NCBI RefSeq assembly: GCF_000002425.4 | Contig: NC_037271.1 | Location: forward strand, 62,001 to 126,000 | Reading direction: 5' to 3' | DNA: 64,000 nt | Source: Physcomitrium patens | Lineage: Eukaryota; Streptophyta; Bryopsida; Funariales; Funariaceae | In this document: positions 56,500 through 64,000 of the stretch, one piece after another | How positions within the stretch are numbered: the first letter of the stretch is position 1 | How the letters are laid out: each line of letters starts with the position of its first letter | Made by a program: the position numbers and the translations under genes | Notes under the pieces: model-generated | What the model was told of the DNA's origin: nothing | The model's input: the letters and a program-made list of their open reading frames with translations, nothing else | Database searches by the model: none

Positions 56500-58110
56500 A
56501 GGTGGAGTTGTTATAGAGTCTTCTTCAAGAGTCGAGGCGACTGATCGAGGTATGTCAATTGGAACTAGACCATTTGTGCAATGCATTGTAGAGAGGAGAT
56601 ATGACTTCACCCTCCAGTTGCTTGTTTTATTGTGCTTATGAGCTTCAACGTGATACGTTCTTCATTATCATCGATTAAAAGAATTTCCCGTCAACTTGAT
56701 TTACTCGAGTTTGATTGAGCTTGGAGGTTATTAATTGGACTGAATAATATACAAAACCTTATATACAAGATGATTATTAGGGGAATTTCAAGTTAATGGA
56801 CCCGAGCAAGCTGCTACTCCAAATTAGACATCTTGGGATGCGGTTGACCTTCTATCATTTGAATTTGGGGGCCCAGTTTTGTCAGCGATATCAAATTGAC
56901 TTTGTAGTAGAGAGCCATTGTCTTATCTACATGCTAGATTTTAATAAAGAGGTATCATAAGCAATTATAAAGGCCACTCTAGAGACAATATCTATATGAA
57001 AAATCTTTTTGGAGGGATTAGAACGCATTGTGAGTAAAGACAATGTTTTAGTCAAATTGACCTATATGCTTGGATAGAAGATTTATGCTCAACGAGGCAA
57101 ACTATTAATTAAATTCTATATCTATGAGATGTATGAAGCTCATGTAAAGATGAAGAATAACTTGTAGCAGTTGAAGTCCCGTCTAGTTGACCTTATCCAT
57201 CATAATGTATAGATTGAGTTACCTTTACTTCCTCCTTAATTTACTTCGACTCCTTGGCTTCAGATTAGAATTCCTGTCTTGGACTCTTATGCCAAGAAGC
57301 GATACCTGGGTAACTATGAGTGTCTATTTGACTAGGAGTATGAGATGCTAGTGCCAACCTCAAATGTAATGGCCTAGTTATTAGAGGATTATAGATTATC
57401 TCGTATTAAAGAGCGCTCTTGGGATTTGGTCTATAAAACGATTGTAGAGAATACTTGGATTGTAGAGGCTCTAGAAGCTATACACACCAACACACATTTT
57501 TGCAAGTTGACCAAGCAAAGATTCAAGTCGGCGCCAGATGCTACCATTGACTTTGTGGAGTATAAGTGGCTTATAGTCTGTGGTCAATTTGACATGGTGA
57601 TGAATTGTGCAGCAGTATATACCAATTTTTGAGCAACATACCATAAGCATATTAATCCAATATGTTTCTAGGCTGTGGTGTTTGCCAAGATTTTTGCTTA
57701 CATGTGCAAGACTTTCACATTGATGGTTAACATAAACAAGTATATGATCAAAAGCCGGAATTCCTACTTGCTCTTAGATTAAGGTAGCTTTAGTTTTTGA
57801 TAGGCCAAGACATTGGAAATTATGTCCATGACTCATTTTTTTTATGGAACTAATGGTTGTTTCATCAATGAGTTTAATGGGACTTAGAAGGTGGCCATTG
57901 ACAATTGTCTCATGTATTAGAATATCCACAATACTTCATTACTTCAATTTGATAATGACATGAGGCGGGACAGGAGCAACTTGACAACACAGAGAATCAG
58001 CAATGTTACAAAACATTGTGATGATCATCCAAACAAGAGGCTACACTTTTGAACTCAAATGGACAATAGAAGATCAAGAGTTGAAGATTGTGAATCCCTA
58101 ACTGTATATA
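56500..58110 (+). pseudogene. long decayed protein-coding relic, family not recognised
   Basis: One plus-strand frame (codon starts divisible by three) gives coherent sequence for about 530 codons with around 25 stops. Segments are SLLQESRRLIEVCQLELDHL, LGMRLTFYHLNLGAQFCQRY, the open stretch 57426-57632 (VYKTIVENTWIVEALEAIHT) and VVFAKIFAYMCKTF. Nearly all stops would be Gln, Arg or Trp codons after one transition. No shift is needed for most of its length, so decay was mainly by substitution. I do not recognise the protein. Confidence 0.5.
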
Positions 58111-59051
58111 AGCTTAGTATAAATTCTCTTTATAGTTTTAGGATAAAATAATTAAATTTTCATGTTGAACTTGTCAGAAGTCAAGTAGACTAAGGAAGGG
58201 GCTATTTGAACACATTATTTTTTATTTAAGTCATTTTTTCAAAACTATTGTGTAAAAGCACTCACAAAGTAATTATTTTTAGAAATGGGATGTTAATATG
58301 AATAGTTAAGTCTATGAGATCTAAAAAGAGATTTAAATAGACATGGAAAAGAATTAGTGACTTTTAAGTAGCACCTTTTATATTCTAAGTGGATAAATGT
58401 GTCTATTCAACTTTAGATCTATAAATAGATCAAAAAAAAGAAGCAAAATACTACACAATATTAGAAACAAAAAAATCTTGTGTGTGTAAATCAATTCATG
58501 TAAGCTTAAGCGCATAGAATGTTTAAAGTAGAAATGAATTGTTGAAATTCTAGATACTTTTTAAGTCAAATTCATAATTTATATTGAGTATAATAAATAA
58601 ATTGTCAAGTCAATTTGACAATGTCAATGCTGAAATTTGTATTGAATTGAGTAAAAAAGAGCTCCTAGTTCCGTCTAATTGAAATTTATTTATTGAATAC
58701 ATGTTGGTTTGAAATAAATTTGTGTTGAGAATAATCTATGTCAAATCGACTAGATATAGTGACTGTTGAAGGATGTCATGCATGCATCCTACATACATGT
58801 GATCATGGTTACTTTGTCAAATTGACTCATTGAACTAGAGAGCAAGGCTTGACAAAGATGGCTACTGTCAATTTGGACTAATTTACTTTGAAGATTGAGA
58901 AAGTATTTGAAGAAAAAATACTTGTCAATTTTTAATGATAATTGGCCAAATAGTATTCTAAGATTGTGAGAAGAATAAAATATAATTGATTGAAGTTCGA
59001 TGTGTAAACAAATACAGAGCATGATCCTTGACATAGGAAATAAAATTTGGT
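58111..59051. other. AT-rich sequence, no gene seen
   Basis: No feature is supported. It ends where the gag of D resumes. Confidence 0.45.
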
Positions 59052-59561
59052 GGTTGCCTATCGAGCCTTGTCATGCTCTCTAAATGCCTCCTTGAATGCT
59101 TCTAGAAAGGTCTCAAAATTATTCAAGATAGAAGACCTTTTCTCAAATAAAGGAGCAAACCAAGACAAAGCTTGTCCAATAAGCAATGTCCCTACTAATC
59201 CAACTCGTGACTCTTGAGTTGAATAGCGTTTTGATTACAAAAATGTTACCAATCGAACTTTGTTTACAAAACCACGAAACTTCAATTGGGTACCATCAAA
59301 CTTCTCTAAGAGACTAACTCGAGGCTCTTTGTATTGCTACATAACCAGATTCTCATATTGAGATGTAAATGGTAATGCTTCACTAGCTAGAAGTGGTTGT
59401 ATTGTAGTCTGAGGCACTCCCACTCTTATAGGTGCATGGAGCTTAGCAAAATTTTCTTTAATTTCAATAGTTCTAATCGCTAAGGCATTGAAGGCATTGA
59501 TGATCACATCTAACTTTGACTCCAAAGATTCAATCATGTTAACATCTTCTCTACCAGCCAT
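59052..59561 (-). pseudogene. N-terminal gag fragment of chromovirus D
   Basis: ATG at 59561 (MAGREDVNMIESLESKLD, compare MAGGQDISMTESSESKLD in B). It aligns with the first half of the B gag down to about 59052 and is then cut off. The rest of gag is missing between here and element C. Confidence 0.8.
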
Positions 59562-59826
59562 ACTAAGCAAAGAAGAAAGAATCAATACCAATCTAAAAGA
59601 GGATAATCCGCAATCCTTAGAATGCTCAAGTATCTCTATGGAGAGGAGTAGTCCACTCTTTGCCTCAAAGAACTAGGCTTTGATATTGTGATCGAGATAA
59701 TATCAGTTTAGAGGAAGGTAATCCGCAACCTCTAAAGCGCTAGTATTCCTTCAAGAAGAGGGGTAATCCGCTCTCTAACAAGAAGGATCGAGCTTTGATA
59801 TTAAGATGAGGGCAGTCTCGACAAAC
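59562..59826 (-). other. leader of chromovirus D
   Basis: Two related blocks (about 59590-59680 and 59700-59790) with GATAATCCGC/GGTAATCCGC words, as in B. A primer-like GCTTTGATAT is at 59792-59801, about 25 bases inside the LTR. Confidence 0.6.
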
Positions 59827-60184
59827 TATTACGGACACAAAACACAAACAAAAAATCTAAGCGAGAAGTTCTAGAACTAACAAGAACTCAATTATATCAA
59901 ATGAGTACAAGAATAACACTAGAAAAGTGAGCTAGAGCTCCAAGAGATGTGTTTTCAAGACTGAAGAATTCTTCAACCTCGACTCTAATATATACTCTTA
60001 TCTAGGAAGCTTCTCAAGTAACTTCTACCAACTAGGAAGCTTCTTTAGTAACTTCTACCAACTAGAAAGGCTCTCAAGCAACTTCTATCTATTTGAAAGA
60101 TGTTAGAAGGTTTTGGAAGGTTGTAGAAGGTTCTAAGAACCTTTTAGAATATTTTAGAAGGTTTTGGCAAGCATGTCCTTGACA
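59827..60184 (-). repeat. right (5') LTR of chromovirus D (358 bp)
   Basis: TATTACGGACACAAAACAC to GTCCTTGACA. Contains TATATA near 59990 and GAAGCTTC two-unit heat-shock sites, but fewer perfect units than B. Confidence 0.85.
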
Positions 60185-60965
60185 AATATTTGCTAAAATC
60201 TTACGACTGACGAGGGTCTCCAGCAAGGCTGTTGAGGACAGTCAGAGGCTCTCCAATGGCCTTTGAATGAGCATGTGCGAGCGACATCAAAGCAAGAGGG
60301 ATATGGAGTGTGTGCGTTGAGAGCTTCATTGCGGCCGTCAAAGAACACGGTAGGAGGTAGATCAGAGGGAGTAGGTAATACTAGATTGTAGCTGGAAGAA
60401 ACGAGTAAGGATGAGATCAGCGTGAGTAGAGAAGTTAGTATATCCGTGAGCCCAGCTAGAGAAGCACCGAATTGATGCTATGAGCGATGCCAAGTTAGAT
60501 CTGAAGTAGAATGATGGAGGCTAGGTGAGTCCGGATTGTACTACGAGATCTGATTGAAAACAAATCAGTGAGTGAGAGAAGTGTTGCACGACGAAGGCTA
60601 GGCACGATTTTGATCGTATGCTATGCACGTGAGGAGCTGGAAGTGGAGCGCAAAAGCTGGGCAGCTGAGGTTGATGGTGCAAGGAGCGGTAGATCACGAT
60701 TGGCACCAAGCCATGAGCATTCAAGGAAAAAGTGACCAAGAGCAACAAAGGAACAACCTCCCCTATTTTTGTTTAAACTCTCTTTTGCAAATGCTTCACG
60801 TCTATGGTATAGGAGCATACATCTGTGCTAATTGTATAAAAAATTTCCAGTTCTTCAATATCATGGAATCTAGCTAGAATTAGGTCATTAAAAATGAATT
60901 ATCTACTCTTGCAAATTATAACAATTTTTGTGAACAATTGAGGATCTTGCTCATGCCTTGCTCAC
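60185..60965. other. flanking sequence between D and F
   Basis: Moderately GC-rich unique-looking sequence (60200-60760). No frame, splice pattern or repeat is supported. Confidence 0.4.
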
Positions 60966-61114
60966 ATGTGCAACTCCGATTTAATTATTCCGAAGCAGTA
61001 TGAAGAATTCAAGGATGTCTTTGAGAAGAAGAATGCTGACATGCTACCAAAGCATCGACCATACAATTGTGATATAGATCTCCAAGGAGGATTGCAACCA
61101 CCATTTTGTCCAAT
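60966..61114 (+). pseudogene. pol fragment of a chromovirus on the plus strand (H)
   Basis: IPKQYEEFKDVFEKKN followed by DMLPKHRPYNCDIDL and QPPFCPI matches the protease-polymerase linker of B and D, but on the opposite strand. It is cut off at 61114 by the LTR of F, so an older element of opposite orientation lay here. Confidence 0.75.
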
Positions 61115-61588
61115 TGTCACGGACCAAAATTACAAACAAGAAATCTAAACAAAAAGTTCAAGAAGAAATGACAAGAACTAGATTATCAGATGAGTAACAG
61201 AGCAACGCCAAGAGAATTGAGCTAGAGCTTCAAGAGATGCGTTGTCGAGACTGAAGAACTCTTTAGCCTTGACTCTTATATATACTATTGGCCTATGGTT
61301 CTAAGGAAGCGCATCAAGAAGCTTCCCAAGAACTATGAAGCTTCTCGAGCAACTACCCAAGAGCTAGGAAGCTTCTCAAGTAACTTCCTAGAATCTACTA
61401 GAATATTCTAAGAATCTTCTAGAGCCTTCTAAGGAAATCTTTAGGAAATCTTCAAAGAATCTTTAGGGAATCTTTGAAGAATATTCTAAGAGAATATTCA
61501 AAGAATCTTTTGGAAGTTTTTAGAGACTTCTTTCTAGAAGGTTCTAGAAACTTGTCTCTAAAAAGGTCTAAGGACTATGTCCCTAACA
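61115..61588 (-). repeat. 3' LTR of chromovirus F (474 bp)
   Basis: TGTCACGGACC to TCCCTAACA. TATATATA at 61277-61284. A perfect four-unit heat-shock element (TTC.GAA.TTC.GAA) at 61532-61549, plus several AGAATCTTC-type partial sites. Longer than B because of added AGAATCTTT-like repeats. Confidence 0.88.
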
Positions 61589-61638
61589 TCACCTCCTCCT
61601 TTAGCTTCGAGGTCTCCGAGAAGCAATATTATCGTCAG

Positions 61639-61992
61639 TCAATACCAACGCAAGAAAATGAAGATCTGTCGCATAACCTTTGCTATGAACTCCAATTGTT
61701 GTTCACGAGGCAAGTGATTCAATGGTCCTTCAAGCCAACGATAGTGGCCCACGCCTTCAACTTTTGACCAAGCATGAACCCTCGTGTCTTCATTGTGAAA
61801 TTGTCCTACAAACGCTCCTTCTGGCTGACCATTGTAGGCAGGCTCGACCTCAAATACAATCACTAGCCATCTGTTGCTCAGAATCCTTCGACGTCGTCGT
61901 GGTACAGGCGGTTCTTCATCTCGCGATCGTCTTCGTGAGTTAGTTGCTTGAGATGACATGACAAGTGTAGTATCTTGGCTATCCATATTCAA
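61639..61992 (-). CDS. accessory third ORF of chromovirus F, intact (117 residues)
   Basis: Starts MNMDSQDTTLVMSSQ at 61992 and ends at TGA/TAA 50 bases before the LTR. The N-terminal third is low in hydrophobics with two basic clusters (SRRRSRDEE and RRRRRILSNR). The rest is compact and conserved in B and D: WLVIVFEVEPAYNGQ, GQFHNEDTRVHAWSKVEG, HLPREQQLEFIAK. No transmembrane segment, zinc motif or chromodomain is seen. It is separated from the chromodomain end by about 140 bases, so it would need reinitiation, splicing or its own transcript. Family unknown to me. Confidence 0.65.
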   Translation of the reverse strand: MNMDSQDTTLVMSSQATNSRRRSRDEEPPVPRRRRRILSNRWLVIVFEVEPAYNGQPEGAFVGQFHNEDTRVHAWSKVEGVGHYRWLEGPLNHLPREQQLEFIAKVMRQIFIFLRWY

Positions 61993-62034
61993 AGGCTAAA
62001 ATAATAAGAACAAACTTGGGCTACTAACAAAGTT

Positions 62035-62895
62035 CTACGCTATCTTGGAGAGAATGACTACATCAACTATGGATTTTGGTGGTGCTCTCTCATCTTTTCT
62101 ATTTTTTGGATGAGCAAGCTTCAGTAAGAAGCTATCGTCGAACCGGCTTGGGTTTCTCAGGATATCGTCGATGAAACTCCAGTACCTTTTACAACGCATT
62201 CGCGAGATTTTCGGCCGGCTTCTATGTTCGTTCATTAATATCGTAACCGCTCCAATGCACAAAGTATTCTAATTTACCCCGTCTTTGCCGTGAATCGAGG
62301 ACCTTTTCCACCTCGTATTCTTCGTGGTTCTCTATTTCTATGCTAGGTGGTGGACATTGTACTCTTCCAGGAAAAGATGATTCTCGATAAGGCTCTAACA
62401 AAGAAACATGAAAGACAGGATGTACCTTCATAGTAGCTGGTAACTCCAGACGATACGCTACAAGATTGATCTGCTTCTGGATAACAAATGGTCCTAATCT
62501 TCGATAGTCCAATTTGTCACATGGGCGCTTGGTCTTAATATTTCGTCAAAGCAGCCAAACTTTGTCTCCAATCGTGAATTTAGGTGCCTGATTCCAAAAT
62601 TTGTTTGCGGACGCCTTGTAAGATTCTTGGGCAGTTTGCAATTGAAGCTTCAATGTAGTTTGAAGCTGCGAAAGCTCCTTCACCAATCCTTCAGCTGCCG
62701 GATTGTTAATCGTTGACGAACTCCATATGTCAAGCTTCGGATGGTATCCATAATTGGAAAAGAATGGCGTTTGTTGAGTTGACGCATGAAGGGTGTTGTT
62801 ATATGCGAACTCGGCTAGTGGTAGATATGCCGCCCAATCATCTTATTCATAGTTGATAGTGCAACATAAATATTGCTCTAAAACTTGATTCACCC
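62035..62895 (-). pseudogene. integrase C-terminus and chromodomain of chromovirus F
   Basis: An open piece at 62222-62512 reads YRRLGPFVIQKQINLVAYRL, KVHPVFHVSLLEPYRESSF and the chromodomain YEVEKVLDSRQRRGKLEYFV plus HWSGYDINERT. A TAG directly after replaces the Trp expected in the chromodomain tail, and a TAA follows about 16 codons later at a Gln position. 62530-62895 is integrase with small breaks. Confidence 0.8.
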
Positions 62896-62897
62896 GT

Positions 62898-64000
62898 TGT
62901 CGTGTTGTAACACGAGTATACAGTGAAAATAAAAAGAAAGGGGAATTTTATTAATATTCAGTTACCTTGAATATTGGGAGCATCGATCAACTCGAGTACA
63001 AATACTGAGTGGTCAGGTTCAGTCACTCCGTTACAGTCAGCCGGGGCATACTGAAATGCTCCATTCGATTCCAATAACGGGAGTCAGCAGGAAGAGAGGA
63101 CCAATTTGACCCAGTTACGTGAAATCCAGGTCTTACTACGGGTCTTAGCCAATCTGACGCGAGGACCAATTTGACCCAGTTACGGGAAATCCAGGTCTTA
63201 CTACGGGTCTTAGCCAATCTGACGCAAGGACCAATTTGATCCAATTACGAGAACATCCAGGTTACTACGGGCATCTTTACCAATATAGGACCTGAATTGG
63301 TCGGGCGACTCAATGTGGTCCCGATTACGGGGTTCGATTCTGTTTCAGGCTGTCCTGTTCTCTGTGCCGTCTCAAGGAACGTTGTTTTCGGTAAATGGAT
63401 TTCTTAAAGGTAAAAACGGAGGAGAAAGCTTGGCGGCGAGAGCCAATTTCGAATCCAAGTTGAGGTGAGAGCCAATTTTGGATCCAAGCTTGAGGTGGGA
63501 GCCAATTCCGGATCTAAGACGGAAGATTGAAGAAATCCAGAGGATAAGGTTAGGTGGGATATAGTTTTGGGTGTGGGTTTTTTTTTTTTTGAAGAAAATC
63601 GGGGGGGGAAGGGAGTTTTCAAGCTTCTGAAAGGTTACCAGTTTGGTTTTCATTGGAGTTTTTTGAAGATCAAGGGAATTAGAGAGAGGAGCTTCATGCT
63701 TCGGGTCGGGGAAGGAAAGACATAGAATTTGGATTTTTCTTCTTCGTAGAGTTTTGGAGAAGATTGAGGCAATCGCTGCTGAAGTCAGTGTTGTAATGGT
63801 GAATCGGGATTTTTAAATGAAGTGGGTTTGAATACTCTTGATTGTTTTGTGAAATCGAGTTACGTCTGTGATTGAAGGATTAAAAGGGTGTCTATAGGAT
63901 TGAGTATGCGGAGTGAATGAAATTTATTGGGTTAATCTAACAAGACAGTCAGTGGATACAAGATCGTAAGTACAAAGCAGTATTGAAGGTTAACAGTTTG
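62898..64000 (+). repeat. A-family LTR (E), plus orientation, running off the window
   Basis: Starts TGTCGTGTTGTAACACGAG and is the reverse complement of the A LTRs over its visible 1.1 kb, with two 65-bp units. It inserted in the integrase of F at ...TTCACCCGT. As the U3 end comes first, this is the 5' LTR (or a solo LTR) of a plus-strand element that would continue past 64000. Confidence 0.9.

Larger units (their letters stand above)
32811..60184 (-). mobile_element. chromovirus D, the old outer element of the nest
   Basis: Pieces in order on the minus strand: right (5') LTR 59827-60184, leader, gag 59052-59561, about 5 kb of foreign sequence, element C, protease-polymerase-integrase 42459-45940 with a 0.8-kb insertion, element B, integrase C-terminus and chromodomain remnants 35500-36349, accessory ORF 35137-35487, polypurine tract at 35008, left (3') LTR 34747-35007 plus 32811-32866. 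The two halves of the integrase on either side of B join when compared with B itself. Heavy decay marks it as the oldest recognisable chromovirus here. Confidence 0.8.
61115..62897 (-). mobile_element. chromovirus F (3' part, interrupted by E)
   Basis: From left: 3' LTR 61115-61588, polypurine tract, accessory ORF, chromodomain, integrase C-terminus. The integrase is cut at 62897 by an A-family LTR; the rest of F presumably lies beyond E, outside the window. Confidence 0.88.

Noticed and set aside
57426..57632. Short intact gene of 68 codons
   Set aside because: It is the longest stop-free piece of a much longer decayed frame, not a gene of its own.

Overview
The window looks like nuclear DNA of a land plant. 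It is AT-rich, contains nested LTR retrotransposons of plant type (a chromodomain Ty3/gypsy lineage with an initiator-Met-like primer site), has plant-like GT-AG introns, and holds long stretches of decayed sequence. The style of the non-chromovirus gypsy family and a decayed DUF7869-like gene suggest a non-seed plant (bryophyte, lycophyte or fern). That is an impression from remembered families, not a determination. I see no rRNA genes, functional tRNA genes or CRISPR arrays.

Layout. 0-5.2 kb: the tail of a possible gene, then AT-rich repeats including a 2.4-kb non-coding LTR-like element (family X). 5.2-14.3 kb: a solo LTR of the chromovirus family, split by a gypsy element (A, minus strand) with 1.34-1.40 kb LTRs and gag-pro and pol frames broken by a few nonsense codons. 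14.3-27.8 kb: gene-poor sequence with a tandem duplication, a tRNA-like SINE head, a DUF7869-like pseudogene, a minisatellite with palindromic cores, an unknown decayed reading frame and a long hairpin. 27.8-31.3 kb: a GC-richer island with the only convincing host gene. Three exons encode a 447-residue protein with a long coiled coil followed by a Crinkler-type PD-(D/E)XK nuclease-like domain. 31.6-32.4 kb: a reverse transcriptase/RNase H fragment of another gypsy lineage. 32.4-60.2 kb: a nest built on chromovirus D. D is interrupted by an X element inside its left LTR (target duplication GTGTT), by the younger chromovirus B inside its integrase (GTATG), by a 0.8-kb insertion, by gypsy element C, and by about 5 kb of unrelated sequence carrying two decayed reading frames. 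60.2-64 kb: a further chromovirus, F, inserted in an opposite-strand pol fragment and itself interrupted by an A-family LTR (E) that runs off the window.

Three points matter most. (1) The chromovirus LTRs (copies B, D, F and the solo LTR) carry heat-shock elements; the best copies have runs of four or five perfect alternating GAA/TTC units just upstream of a TATATATA box, the layout of a heat-activated promoter. (2) The same family has a small third ORF between the chromodomain and the polypurine tract. It is recognisable in three copies and intact (117 codons) in F. (3) The host Crinkler-like gene has clean splice sites and an uninterrupted frame, unlike everything around it. Most nonsense codons in the mobile sequences fit C-to-T/G-to-A change, as expected from deamination of methylated cytosine.
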